Notes: generated by a model not told the origin, from the letters alone. A stretch of 30,894 nt of DNA from Chloroflexi bacterium UBA4730 (GCA_002404155.1 DHJC01000057.1:1-30894); one strand, 5' to 3'. Positions 1 to 9,091 are shown, numbered from the stretch's first letter. A program made the numbers and translations.

Positions 1-11
1 GTCACTTTTCG
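1..11 (+). repeat. GTCACTTTTCG motif, left copy
   Basis: The window opens with GTCACTTTTCG. The same 11-mer is part of the 17-base inverted repeat at 5138-5154 and 6516-6532, and ten of its bases recur in inverse orientation at 15498-15507, just upstream of the operon's first gene. Four hits of a 10-11-mer are more than expected by chance in 31 kb. No function is known. Confidence 0.35.
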
Positions 12-63
12 ACCGCCGTTGACAAGACGAGCCGTGCAGGCTCCGCCTCGTCCGCGTCGGAGC

Positions 64-2055
64 TCAAGTTTGCGGATCGGCGGTAGTAGGGTGGGAGGTC
101 GGCTGCGCCAGCGGCCCTGTTCGCTCACCGCTAGTTAGGACGAATGCGTGTACGACCGGATCGGCATAGGTTCGCTGATCAATGAACATTCGGTGCCAGA
201 GTTCCAGCATCAAAAGGTTCCAGATCTGGTACTGCCAGGCTCCTACCCCGCGAACGTGTTCGTCGAGCAGTCGGGCCACGACGTCGTGGTGGAAGTAACC
301 GCGCTGTCGCGCCGTCGTGTCGAGGAGTACTTCTTCGGCCAAGGGTCGAAGCTCCTGGCGGAGCCAGTGATCTATTGGCACACCAAACCCCATTTTCGGC
401 CGATCAATTACCTCGTCGGGCAGCAGTCCGCGCACCGCCCGCTTTAGGATCCGCTTCTTCACAGTCCCCCTCAGTTTGAATCCGGCCGGTAATGCTGCGC
501 AAAACTCCATGAACTCATGGTCAAGGAACGGGGACCTCGCCTCTAGGCTGTTCGCCATCGTGGCGATATCCATTTTGACCAGGAGGTCCTCCGGCAGATA
601 GGTGTTGACGTCAACGTCAAGCGTGGCGTCGACAAGGTCGTTCGCGTCGGACGCCGCGTAGGCGTCCCCAATGACCGAACTGGCATTGTCGTCACCGGCC
701 TCCCGTGTGAATTCAGGCGTACAGAGCTCGTCCTTCAAGGGCGCTGAGAAATGGCTGACCCACCGCGCATACCGTTCAACCCTGGTTTCTGCGAGACCGC
801 TTAGGAATCGCCGACCACGCGCGCGCATGCTCTTAGGGTTCCCGCCTCCAGAAAGCACGTTTGCCGCGCGAGCGGCAGCAACGCGGAGCGAGCGCGGTAT
901 CCGATCGATCTGAGCGGCGAAAACACTTGCCGCGTACCGGTCATATCCAGCGAAATCCTCATCGCCTCCGTCGCCATTCAGCGCAACGGTCACGTGTTCG
1001 CGCGTGAGCTTCGCAAGGTAATAGCTGGGTATGGCGGAGGAATCCGCGTACGGCTCGTTGTAGTGCCATACGAGCTCAGGAAAGATATCGGCGGCGCTGG
1101 GGCGCACGACAAATTCGTGATGTTCGGTCCCAAACCGCTCGGCCACCAGCCGGGCGTAGCGCAGCTCGTCGTATTCCTTCTGCTCGAAACCAATCGAGAA
1201 GGTCTTGACGCGTCCGCCAAGCTGCGACATGAGCGCCACGACAGTGCTGGAGTCGATCCCGCCACTCAGAAAGGCTCCGAGGGGAACGTCGCTTATGAGT
1301 CTCATACGGACAGCCTCGCGTAGGCGGGAAAGGATCGCATCGCACGCCTCGTCCTCTGAGATGGCGAGTTTGTCCTTGTACCGGAGTCGCCAGTAACGAT
1401 GTTCACGGACGTTGCCGTTCTCCACGAGGAGGTAATGGGCCGGGGGTAACTTGGCGACTCCTGCGAACGCGCTGGCCGGACTTGGGACGTACTGCAACGT
1501 CAAGTAGAGGGAGATCGCCGCAAGATCAGGTCGGGGTACAAATGCGGGGTCGGCGAGAAATGCCTTCGGCTCAGACGCGAAGGCGATTCCATCCGCGTCG
1601 AGTAGATAGTGCAGCGGTTTCTTACCGACTCGATCGCGGGCCAGGAACAGGCGCTCTTTCGGACCATCCCAGATAGCGAAAGCGAACATGCCGCGAAGGT
1701 GTTGAAGGCACTCCACATCGAACTCGCGATAGGCGGCGAGGATCACTTCGGTGTCCGTGTGGGAGTGAAAGCGGTGTCCGCGCGCCTCAAGCTGCCGTCG
1801 CAGCTCGGGGAAGTTGTAGATTTCTCCGTTGTAGGTGATCCACGTCTGACCGGCGTCGCTGGACATCGGCTGGTGACCGGCGGGGGTTAGGTCGACGACG
1901 GCTAGTCGCCGGTTCCCTAGGCCAACGTGACCGCTCAAGTAGACGCCCTCATCATCAGGACCGCGGTGCGCGATGAGCCTATTCATCCGATCGAGGATCC
2001 CGCGATCTACGGGTCTTTGGCTCCGAAAGTTGACGCGCCCGACGATGCCGCACAT
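64..2055 (-). CDS. asnB: Glutamine-hydrolysing asparagine synthetase-type amidotransferase (AsnB/WbpS-like)
   Basis: The 663-residue protein moves ammonia from glutamine to an ATP-activated carboxylate. The start is the ATG at 2055, because the product must begin MCGIVG so that Cys2 becomes the N-terminal nucleophile; 30 upstream codons in the same frame are therefore excluded. The class II glutaminase domain covers about 1-210 (YNGEIYN at 75-81). The synthetase domain carries the PP-loop SGGIDSS at 264-270 and the C-terminal LEARSPFLDHEF near 504-515. Length and motifs are complete. It is the last gene of the polysaccharide operon and starts two bases after the stop of the preceding methyltransferase. 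In such loci AsnB homologues often amidate uronic acid residues, as WbpS does in Pseudomonas O6, so that is the inferred role. Free asparagine synthesis is the alternative. Confidence 0.93.
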   Translation of the reverse strand: MCGIVGRVNFRSQRPVDRGILDRMNRLIAHRGPDDEGVYLSGHVGLGNRRLAVVDLTPAGHQPMSSDAGQTWITYNGEIYNFPELRRQLEARGHRFHSHTDTEVILAAYREFDVECLQHLRGMFAFAIWDGPKERLFLARDRVGKKPLHYLLDADGIAFASEPKAFLADPAFVPRPDLAAISLYLTLQYVPSPASAFAGVAKLPPAHYLLVENGNVREHRYWRLRYKDKLAISEDEACDAILSRLREAVRMRLISDVPLGAFLSGGIDSSTVVALMSQLGGRVKTFSIGFEQKEYDELRYARLVAERFGTEHHEFVVRPSAADIFPELVWHYNEPYADSSAIPSYYLAKLTREHVTVALNGDGGDEDFAGYDRYAASVFAAQIDRIPRSLRVAAARAANVLSGGGNPKSMRARGRRFLSGLAETRVERYARWVSHFSAPLKDELCTPEFTREAGDDNASSVIGDAYAASDANDLVDATLDVDVNTYLPEDLLVKMDIATMANSLEARSPFLDHEFMEFCAALPAGFKLRGTVKKRILKRAVRGLLPDEVIDRPKMGFGVPIDHWLRQELRPLAEEVLLDTTARQRGYFHHDVVARLLDEHVRGVGAWQYQIWNLLMLELWHRMFIDQRTYADPVVHAFVLTSGERTGPLAQPTSHPTTADPQT

Positions 2056-2057
2056 CG

Positions 2058-3009
2058 TCAGGCGACTCGAGTCGGCTTCCGGCCGCTCACCGAGACCGGG
2101 AATTCCCCAATGCGAAGCCCTGAGAAGCCGGCGTCCTCGAACCACGAGACGACCTCAGTCACCGCATGCTTCCATTGAAATCGCGGCGTATACCAGTCGA
2201 ACGTATCGAGCCATCGCCACGTCGGGTCAGCCTCGAGGCTGGTCGGCAGCATGACCGAGGTCGCCCGACCGATGAGCGGGATCTTGTGTATGTAGTACAT
2301 CGGGATCGCGATCCGCGACGCTTGCAGCATGAACTGCCGGGGGAGCCGGGATGTCAGCGGCCTCAGTAGCTCGCTTCCGGACGCCTTCAGATCGGTGCCG
2401 TAGACCCAAACCGCGAACTGTCCGCCGGGCCGGACCAGTCTCGCGAGCTGCTGAAACGCCGCCTTGGTGTCCGGCGTGTGATGAAGCACTCCAATGCTTG
2501 AACACCCGATCGAATGACTCGTCCGCGAATGGCAGGCGGAGGATGTCGGCTTGGTAGAAGTGTGCGTTCGGGCGTTCCCGGAGGTTGTTGGCCGCGACCT
2601 CGACTGCGTTGCTGAGGTCGATCGCGTGAACGTCCGCTCCCGCGTCGCAACAGATCTCGGTGAACCGGCCCATCCCGCAGCCCGCGTCCAGCACGCGTTC
2701 GCCACGGAGCTCGTCGAGCGACCACCCTGTCTTCGTTGTGAACGTGTCTCGGCTCCGCGTCGTGCCGTTCGCGGAATCGAGTTGTACGCGGGCGAACCGA
2801 GCCCACTGGAAGCCGAACGAGCTGGCGTACGAGGACCGACCCACGAACCTCGCGACGCCCCGGACGACGGGGAAGTCGTGGCCGCTCGCGACGCAGCGGT
2901 AGGCGCCGTCTGCGACGGTCGCGAGCACCGCGCCGCAGTCTGGACACTGGAGGACCGGAGCGCCTGGCCGGCGCGCCCCGCGATTCCCAACTTCCGACTC
3001 ACTTGTCAA
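2058..3009 (-). pseudogene. Class I SAM methyltransferase with N-terminal zinc ribbon, frameshifted
   Basis: Two overlapping frames together make one methyltransferase of about 316 residues. The first (from the TTG at 3009, which overlaps the flippase stop as TTGA) encodes a Trm112-like ribbon with CPDC followed by C and H, then SAM motif I VLDAGCGMGRF. It continues to FDRVFK, where the reading leaves the family pattern. Dropping one T at 2498/2499 (an extra A on the coding strand) restores FDRVFSIGVLHHTPDT and a normal C-terminus that stops at 2058, two bases before asnB. Unrepaired, the first frame ends at 2227 with about 260 residues and a foreign tail. The shift could be a true mutation or a homopolymer sequencing error; the clean coupling to asnB on the far side favours an error or a very recent mutation. 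Likely role: methylation of a glycan or of its precursor. Confidence 0.8.
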
Positions 3010-4352
3010 CGCTCGGATGCCGCCAACGGCTTTCTACGCGCCAGGCGAGACGCCAAAGTGATCGCTACCAGGACGAGTGCCGCGTCAGATCGCGATGGCC
3101 TCAGGGCCGCGGTGGAGCCCGCCAATACGGATGTCCACCCGAGGAACAGGGCGGCGGCCAGGCCATATGAAATGCTGGACGCCATGCTCGCGCCGACTGC
3201 ACCGAACTGAGGAATCCACACGAGATTTAGGGAAATGTTTGCCGCAAGCGAGACAGCGTAGATACCCGTGAGGAGCCAAGGTGTGCCCGCGCGAAGAACC
3301 GGAGGTCCGCATACGCGCTGCATGCTGATGAAGACGATGCCCGGCGCGAGTGCGACGAGTGGAGGATATGCGGCCGTGAACTCTACCCCGAAGAGTAGTG
3401 GGATCGCGATCCATCCGGTCGCCACTAAGGCAACCCCAAAGGCCAACGCAAGGTAGGCGTTGATACGCGCCGCCCGCAGCGCGACTTGAGCGGAGTCCCG
3501 AATTGCCACGCCGACCTGTCGCGGAAGCAGGGCAATCGAGACGGAATCCGTAGCCAGAAGGACCGTCTCAGCGACGACGACCGAGAGGGAATAGATCCCA
3601 ACAGCGCCAGGCCCGTTTATCGCTTTGACCATGAAGGTGTCCACGCGAAGATGTAAGAAGAACAGCACAAGGCCGGCGTGCAGCACGAGCGAATGACCGA
3701 CCGTTTGACGGATGAGGCCCGGGTCCCAGCGAACGGAGTACGGCGGTACCACCGACGTCCGAAGGGTCCACAGCCACGTGACGAGGCCACCCAAGAGGTT
3801 TAGCGCCATTACAGCCGCGACCGTCACCAGCCCGGTGAACGCCAGCACCAGCAGTGCCGCGAGCTGCACGAGACCACCAGCGATCGCGGCACGGAACTGA
3901 AGGGTTACCTGACCTACAAGGTTCTGAAGACCCGAGATGAATTGCGTGTGCAGTGAGAGCGGGATCGCCAACGCGCCGAGGAGCAAGAGGACCGGGGGTA
4001 CATCGCCAAAGACGGCCGGTAGCAAACTCGGAAGGAGGAACATGGCGATGATGCCGCCGCTCCCCGCGACGACAGTAACAAGGGTGCTCTGGGCCCCGAG
4101 GCGGTCGGCGGAGATTGACTGCGAGCCGTACAGATACACGTTCGCCTGCTCTAGACCGAGCTTCCCGAAGGCCACGATGGTCGCAGCCGCGACGACGGGT
4201 ATGTAGTAGATTCCGCGTCCTTCCGGTCCAAGAATGCGAGAGACGACGATCGTCGCGATTGTCGCGATCACGACGAGCGCGAGTTTCAGGCCGAGCGTCT
4301 GCGCGGCAACGACAGCAACCGACGCTTGTCCTCGTCGGCGATCCTCGTTCAC
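3006..4352 (-). CDS. Wzx-type polysaccharide flippase (MOP superfamily)
   Basis: The 448-residue, strongly hydrophobic protein has about 12-14 predicted transmembrane helices. Near its N-terminus it has the typical pattern of RxxGPEGRGIYY (SRILGPEGRGIYYIP), seen in O-antigen and teichuronic flippases. Such proteins move undecaprenyl-PP-linked oligosaccharides across the inner membrane. I chose the GTG at 4352 because it overlaps the upstream TGA as GTGA, the coupling pattern used throughout this operon. A longer reading from 4418 would add 22 charged, non-hydrophobic residues and overlap the upstream gene by 70 bases. The stop overlaps the TTG of the next methyltransferase. The family call is firm; the substrate is unknown. 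Confidence 0.88.
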   Translation of the reverse strand: MNEDRRRGQASVAVVAAQTLGLKLALVVIATIATIVVSRILGPEGRGIYYIPVVAAATIVAFGKLGLEQANVYLYGSQSISADRLGAQSTLVTVVAGSGGIIAMFLLPSLLPAVFGDVPPVLLLLGALAIPLSLHTQFISGLQNLVGQVTLQFRAAIAGGLVQLAALLVLAFTGLVTVAAVMALNLLGGLVTWLWTLRTSVVPPYSVRWDPGLIRQTVGHSLVLHAGLVLFFLHLRVDTFMVKAINGPGAVGIYSLSVVVAETVLLATDSVSIALLPRQVGVAIRDSAQVALRAARINAYLALAFGVALVATGWIAIPLLFGVEFTAAYPPLVALAPGIVFISMQRVCGPPVLRAGTPWLLTGIYAVSLAANISLNLVWIPQFGAVGASMASSISYGLAAALFLGWTSVLAGSTAALRPSRSDAALVLVAITLASRLARRKPLAASER

Positions 4353-5053
4353 TGCCCATCCCGCTCGCCGATGCAGCCGAGTGTCGCCGCATACGAGAGC
4401 CGATTCTGTAGAAACCATTGCACCGCTCCGGGCAGGACGAGCCGATAGATCGGCTCGAACCCTCCGCCTGGTATTCCGTAACCGAACCGGCGCACGACGC
4501 GTAGGCCCGCATCGCGGAAGAGCTGCTCGAGCTCGGGCCGCCAGATTCGTCGCGCATGCGTCTGCTCGGTGATGGGGTCGTTTCGAAGCGCGTGCCAGGT
4601 CGGAATGATTGCCATGACGCGTCGCGCGACGACGGCCTGCTGCCGCAGGAGAGCGATCGATTCGGCGGCTGCGAAGTGCTCGAGCACACCACCTGAGAAC
4701 GCGAGGTCAAATTGATTCGCGTAGCGGCTCAGATCGAAGCCGTCCCCGATCTCGAATTGGCAGTTGACCTGGAAGTATGCGGCAAGCGCTTTAGCTGACT
4801 CTACGATCGTCGGCTCCTTATCGATTGCCACCACGTCGTAGCCGTATGCGGCGAGCAGGATCGACAGTGCGCCGGTGCCAGTGCCGACCTCAAGAATGCG
4901 GGCTGGCGGCGAGACCGTCGCGCGGAGATTCTCGAAGAATGGCGCGTTGTAGTGCCACCACTCATGGGCGAAGGCGACCAGCGACGGATATCGACTGCGC
5001 AGTTGATCAAGTTCTTCGACCCATTCGCCGCTCGTCTCGTGGAACTCTTGCAT
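4349..5053 (-). CDS. Class I SAM-dependent methyltransferase
   Basis: The 234-residue protein has a Rossmann-type SAM fold: motif I ILEVGTGTGALS, the acidic end of strand 2 in VVAIDKEP, and a motif IV-like FSGGVLEHF. The ATG at 5053 shares one base with the upstream TGA (TGATG), which decides the start over the TTG one codon earlier. It is a paralogue of the methyltransferase at 6225-6893: both share GYDxVxxDxxPxIV, the GVxEHF motif and a similar C-terminal half with an aromatic/leucine-rich segment. The two copies sit on either side of a GT4 glycosyltransferase. Its place in the operon suggests methylation of a sugar residue, its lipid-linked intermediate or a chain end. Substrate unknown. 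Confidence 0.85.
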   Translation of the reverse strand: MQEFHETSGEWVEELDQLRSRYPSLVAFAHEWWHYNAPFFENLRATVSPPARILEVGTGTGALSILLAAYGYDVVAIDKEPTIVESAKALAAYFQVNCQFEIGDGFDLSRYANQFDLAFSGGVLEHFAAAESIALLRQQAVVARRVMAIIPTWHALRNDPITEQTHARRIWRPELEQLFRDAGLRVVRRFGYGIPGGGFEPIYRLVLPGAVQWFLQNRLSYAATLGCIGERDGQ

Positions 5054-6228
5054 CAAGCGCTATCCTCGCCCGTCGCTACCATCGGCGTTCCCGCAAGAAG
5101 GCGTTCGTACACGCTCTCGTAAGACCTAACCATCTGCTCGACCGAAAAGTGACGCGCGACCCTCTCTCGTCCGGCCGAGCCCATTTCTCGGGCGCGTCCG
5201 GGCTCACGCGCAAGAATCAAGATCGCCGCCGCAAGTGCCTCGGAATCGCGCGCCGGTACGAGGATTCCGGTTCTTCCATCTTGAATAGCTTCCGTATTTC
5301 CCCCTACGGCGGTCGCGACGACCGGCCGCCCGGCCGCCATCGCCTCGAGGATCGCGTTCGAGAACCCTTCCTCGAGGGACGGGTGCACCACGATGTCGGT
5401 GAGCGCGAGGATCGCGGGAATATCTCGCCGCGACCCCACAAAACGGACCGACGACCCGAGAGCATCCGCCATGATCCGCCCCTCCCATTTCGCGCGTTCC
5501 GGTCCGTCACCAACGAGGATTGCCACAGCAGACGGAACTGTCGCCGCGACGCGTCTCCATGCGTCGAAAAAGAAGCCATGGCCCTTGTAATCGATGAAGT
5601 TTGCGACCACGGTGACGACGGGCTCCGCGTCTTGCAGCTGAAGGTCTTCGACGAGCGCGGCTGGGGCGGTCGCGCGGAACTGAGAGCTGTCTACACCGTT
5701 GTAGATCACGATCACTTTCCGCGGCGGTAGCTTCTCCTGGCGCATCGCGTCAGCCCGCACGGCGCGCGAGTTCGCAATGACGAGCGAGGTCATGGCGTTA
5801 CTCAATCTTTCGAGTAGCAAGTAGTGGAGCTTTCCGGCTTTGAAGTTGCCTAGACTCCGTCGGCTCGAAACGACCCTTGGGACTCGGGCTGCCCGTGCGG
5901 CAAAGGTACCAAGCACATAGGCCCAAAACAGATACCCATGAACAATGTCGGGGCGCTCACGTCGGATCAAACGCGCAAGCCGGAACAGCTGTCCCGCCAC
6001 GCGGTGTGGATAGCGAAAGATGCGCAGGCCTTGGAATCCGATTGAGTAGACATCGATACCGAGCTGCCGGATGTCGTCGGCGTACGGCCCGGCTGCCGAC
6101 GTGAGGCAACATACGGTGGCCGAGAAGCGATCGCGGTCGAGTCCCTTCAACAACTGCACGAGCTGTCCTTCCGCTCCGCCGATATCGAGTGTTCCGATGA
6201 GATAGAAAATATGCAGGCGACGAGTCAA
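5053..6228 (-). CDS. Glycosyltransferase family 4
   Basis: The 391-residue protein has two Rossmann (GT-B) halves. The N-terminal acceptor domain contains the glycine-rich GTLDIGGAE loop typical of GT4. The C-terminal donor domain has the E-x7-E signature in EGFSNAILEAMAAGRP, followed by VVATAVGGNTE. The start is a TTG at 6228 that overlaps the upstream TGA as TTGA; no ATG lies nearby and the homology begins at once (RRLHIFYLIGTLDIGG). It would transfer a sugar from a nucleotide donor to the growing lipid-linked glycan on the cytoplasmic face. The 3' part carries one arm of a 17-base inverted repeat (5138-5154). The exact linkage cannot be predicted. Confidence 0.9.
   Translation of the reverse strand: MTRRLHIFYLIGTLDIGGAEGQLVQLLKGLDRDRFSATVCCLTSAAGPYADDIRQLGIDVYSIGFQGLRIFRYPHRVAGQLFRLARLIRRERPDIVHGYLFWAYVLGTFAARAARVPRVVSSRRSLGNFKAGKLHYLLLERLSNAMTSLVIANSRAVRADAMRQEKLPPRKVIVIYNGVDSSQFRATAPAALVEDLQLQDAEPVVTVVANFIDYKGHGFFFDAWRRVAATVPSAVAILVGDGPERAKWEGRIMADALGSSVRFVGSRRDIPAILALTDIVVHPSLEEGFSNAILEAMAAGRPVVATAVGGNTEAIQDGRTGILVPARDSEALAAAILILAREPGRAREMGSAGRERVARHFSVEQMVRSYESVYERLLAGTPMVATGEDSA
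5138..5154 (-). repeat. 17-base inverted repeat, arm 1
   Basis: The minus strand here reads CGTCACTTTTCGGTCGA, identical over 17 bases to the plus strand at 6516-6532. It lies inside the GT4 gene, encoding part of the C-terminal HFSVEQ segment. Confidence 0.6.
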
Positions 6229-6893
6229 CGACTGCCGAGCACGACGATGCCCATCCCATAACTAAACGCGTTCTTGAGTCGTGTGTACGCAGCCCTTGGC
6301 AGAAATCTCTCGAGGTTCTTCGCAAGGGCGGTCGGCACCTCGCCGTACACATATGACCGCCGAACAGAAAGGCCCGCCTCGCTGACCATCTGCTCCACCT
6401 GACGCCTGGTGTACAGGCGTTCGTCGGTGACCTCTCCTGCATATCGCGTGTAGCGAGTCGGAACGGCGACGAGCACCAAATTCGCACAGCGCGCCTGCTC
6501 CTGAATGAGTTGAATCGTCACTTTTCGGTCGAAGTGTTCGACTACACCGAGCGAGTAAGCGAGGCCGAACGAGCCGTGGTACGCGGAGAGGTCGAAAGCG
6601 GAGGCCTGTTCTATCCGCGCTGGAGAACGGAAGTAGTTCACCATGTCTTGAGCGAAGCTCACGATATCCGGATCCTCGTCAACGCCGACGGCGTCGTAGC
6701 CATGATGGGCGATCAGCGCGGTAAAGATGCCCGCGCCACAGCCAACGTCGAGGATCCGGCCGCCCTTGGCTAGGACCTGCGAAATGGTCACGTAGATCGG
6801 GAACAAGAATGCCCATTGCTGTAGGCCAAAAGCGACCGGGCCGCCGGCATCGCGGACGCCTTTTTCGATGTACTGGCGCCACCGTGTCGTCAT
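6225..6893 (-). CDS. Class I SAM-dependent methyltransferase, paralogue
   Basis: The 222-residue protein has SAM motif I ILDVGCGAGIFT, VGVDEDP at the end of strand 2 and YSLGVVEHF. The ATG at 6893 is preceded by AGAGG at a spacing of six and gives a length close to that of its paralogue at 4349-5053. Reading further upstream to 7106 would add 71 residues with no recognisable fold, in a region that holds rearrangement debris, so I reject it. The stop overlaps the next gene as TTGA. This is the first gene after the 413-base gap, so it may need its own promoter, although I do not see a clear one. Substrate unknown; a glycan-linked role is inferred from the neighbours. Confidence 0.86.
   Translation of the reverse strand: MTTRWRQYIEKGVRDAGGPVAFGLQQWAFLFPIYVTISQVLAKGGRILDVGCGAGIFTALIAHHGYDAVGVDEDPDIVSFAQDMVNYFRSPARIEQASAFDLSAYHGSFGLAYSLGVVEHFDRKVTIQLIQEQARCANLVLVAVPTRYTRYAGEVTDERLYTRRQVEQMVSEAGLSVRRSYVYGEVPTALAKNLERFLPRAAYTRLKNAFSYGMGIVVLGSR
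6516..6532 (+). repeat. 17-base inverted repeat, arm 2
   Basis: The plus strand reads CGTCACTTTTCGGTCGA, the exact inverse of 5138-5154. It lies within the coding sequence for the methyltransferase's FDRKVTI segment. Confidence 0.6.
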
Positions 6894-7115
6894 GGCGTGC
6901 CTCTGGACACGCTCTCGCTGGGCCGAGCCGGTCGCGTCCCTGACTGAGACGACTGGCCCCACGGTTCTTGCGCTTTGCTGGTTGGCCGGACACGACCGCA
7001 CCCGCAGTGAAGGGATCGAACGCCCCTCCTCAACGATGGGCGTCCCGCTAGGGATCCGAACGGCCTTACGTTGGATGTCAGCTTTGTACTCACCGGTACT
7101 CCGCATTGATCTTGA

Positions 7116-7238
7116 CCCGCTTATCGCTGCTCAGACGCTGCTGACTTCGTCGATTCCAGCCTCGACGTTGACGTGAATAAGTACCTGCCAGAGTACTTGT
7201 TGGTGAAGGTGAACATTGCGAGCATGGCGCATTGGCTT
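7116..7238 (+). pseudogene. Decayed asparagine synthetase (asnB) fragment
   Basis: This gap between two minus-strand genes encodes, on the plus strand, a stretch that aligns without gaps to residues 465-500 of the AsnB at the left end of the window, with 25 of 36 residues identical by my count. It includes LDVDVN, YLPE, LLVK and the IAxM segment. A TGA at 7113-7115 closes the frame upstream, and similarity is lost after MAHWL. The next bases, with a frame change, loosely resemble the downstream HWLRQELRPLAEE part, which would imply an internal deletion. It is the remnant of a second asnB in the opposite orientation, showing past rearrangement of the locus. The rest of 6894-7306 holds no gene that I can support. 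Confidence 0.8.
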
Positions 7239-7306
7239 GGGCCAGAGACTCGCAGGAATTGCGGCACTGGCGGAAGGGAGACTCTGCGAATCCCGACGCC
7301 GGGACG

Positions 7307-9091
7307 TCAAGCACCACCCAGCGCCGCTCGGACCACAGAGTGTCCTACGGCGATGAGCAAGAGGACCACCCAGTACAACCGGTAGACCGCCAGAAACCGG
7401 CGGGATCGTAGAAGACGGTAGAGACCCATCAGTCCGAAGACCGCAAGGAAGGGCAGCATCGTGTCACGTTGGCGATAGGACAGGTCGAGCACGAGGTACT
7501 GGAGGAAATAGAAGAGTAGGAAGATCGCAAGGGTCACAAGCGATGCCCGTCGTTCTAATCCGCGCACCGCCCGGATAACGGTCACTCCTACGCCGATAGC
7601 GAAGAGCGGTAGGCCTGCGTACCAGACAACCATGCCCGGATACAACGGAAGGTCGCTGCGCAGAATCCAGTCAAGGTCCCAGCGCTCCGGAGGGACCCAG
7701 ACATACGGGCCAAAGAGACGACGGAACGAATCGGCCAGAACAACGACAATTCTCGCCATCCAGCTCGACCCTAAGCGTTCCGGGAGCCGCTCCGGGGTAG
7801 GCGAGGGCGAAGGAGTCGCCGTCTGGCCAGCAGCGGCCTCGGCCATTACGGGATCGTAGGTTCGGACCATCGTGCTGTCGGTCGAAGAGGCTGGGCTTGG
7901 CATGTTGAACGCGGCCAACGCCCTGCCAGAACCGGCCGAACGCCCCTCAACCGTCACGACTGCCTGCGCCCCGACCACCTGCGCGGTGTGCGACTCAAAT
8001 GGGATCGCCGTAGAACTCGGTGTCTCAACTGTCGACGAATTCCGCAGAGTGTCCCGACTTAGGCCCAACAGCCCGGGTTGATTTCTGAGGATATTCTCGA
8101 TGTCTTGATACACAAGCACAGGAGACGGTGGCCACCCCACCGCGAACGGACCGGCTTCGACCACGACGAAGAGCAGGACGATGGGTAAGCTGCGCGCGAT
8201 CACTTCGCGCTTTGAGAGCGCGTGCCGCAGAAAGAGCACACCGGAAATCAGGACAGCCAACTCCGCGTAGGCCACGAGGTAAAACCGGTCCATTCGCAGA
8301 TAGGTCAGGCCCGCGATCGCGATGGCGAAGAACGCCGCGGCAGTCACGCCAATCCGGCGCTCCTCAAATCGACTCACCGCCCACAGCGCGAGCGCCGCGA
8401 AGAACATGACAGAGGGGTCCTTGAGCAGATCAATGCTCGCCAGAACGATCAGTGAAGGATGTACCGCAAGCACCACGCCGACGAATACGGCGTACCGTCC
8501 CGCGACGCGGCGGCACCAGCCGAACATCAACGGAGCGACCAACGCCGCGAGCGCGCTGTTTAGCAGCTGAAGACCCACGAGGTCGGACCCGAACACCATG
8601 ATGAAGAGAGCGAAGAGGTAGTAGTGCGCCACGTCGAATGTCCCGAAGCCGTTGTAGGCGTAGGGGGCTGTATCGGTAACCAGGTGATTCCCCGCGAGTA
8701 ATTGGCTCTCGCGTAGGTATGTGGTCGAATCGGGACCCAGTGGCGGGTGGCCGGTGGCGCCAGCAATCAAGACGACAGCGCCGAATCGGAGAAGATAGCC
8801 GACAAGGAAGAGAGACACGAACATCCTGCGGTCACCATGCGACTCTGTCCGTGCGAGTCCCAGAGCGAGTAGCAAAGAGAGCGCCGGGATCGTGACGGTT
8901 GCGATGTTTCCCCAACCAAGGAGGTATGGGACGGGAAGGGAGACGATCCACGCGATTGCAAGCAGCGGCGTCGCCCGACTCAGTAGCGACGTGAGCATGG
9001 CAACGAGGCGTCGTTCGCGGCCGCTAGCGCCCGCGCCAGGGCCGGCAGCGGCGTCGTGCCTCATTGCAATGGAATCAGAGTCTGGCGACAT
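7307..9091 (-). CDS. GT-C-like multi-pass membrane protein (glycosyltransferase 39/ArnT-like)
   Basis: The 594-residue integral membrane protein has about 10-12 hydrophobic segments. The first outer loop has GPDSTTYLRESQLL, resembling the acidic loop motif of GT-C enzymes that use polyprenyl-phosphate sugars. Residues of about 355-440 form a long Ser/Thr/Pro-rich hydrophilic insert between membrane segments, which is unusual. The ATG at 9091 overlaps the upstream gene by 17 bases; a second ATG at 9064 lies ten bases past that gene's stop and is also possible. It could be a membrane glycosyltransferase or the Wzy-type polymerase of the pathway, since no other polymerase candidate is present in the operon. 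Family assignment is moderately secure. Confidence 0.72.
   Translation of the reverse strand: MSPDSDSIAMRHDAAAGPGAGASGRERRLVAMLTSLLSRATPLLAIAWIVSLPVPYLLGWGNIATVTIPALSLLLALGLARTESHGDRRMFVSLFLVGYLLRFGAVVLIAGATGHPPLGPDSTTYLRESQLLAGNHLVTDTAPYAYNGFGTFDVAHYYLFALFIMVFGSDLVGLQLLNSALAALVAPLMFGWCRRVAGRYAVFVGVVLAVHPSLIVLASIDLLKDPSVMFFAALALWAVSRFEERRIGVTAAAFFAIAIAGLTYLRMDRFYLVAYAELAVLISGVLFLRHALSKREVIARSLPIVLLFVVVEAGPFAVGWPPSPVLVYQDIENILRNQPGLLGLSRDTLRNSSTVETPSSTAIPFESHTAQVVGAQAVVTVEGRSAGSGRALAAFNMPSPASSTDSTMVRTYDPVMAEAAAGQTATPSPSPTPERLPERLGSSWMARIVVVLADSFRRLFGPYVWVPPERWDLDWILRSDLPLYPGMVVWYAGLPLFAIGVGVTVIRAVRGLERRASLVTLAIFLLFYFLQYLVLDLSYRQRDTMLPFLAVFGLMGLYRLLRSRRFLAVYRLYWVVLLLIAVGHSVVRAALGGA

Noticed and set aside
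29..43. Small hairpin GAGCC/GGCTC after asnB
   Set aside because: Five pairs without a U-run are too weak to call a terminator.
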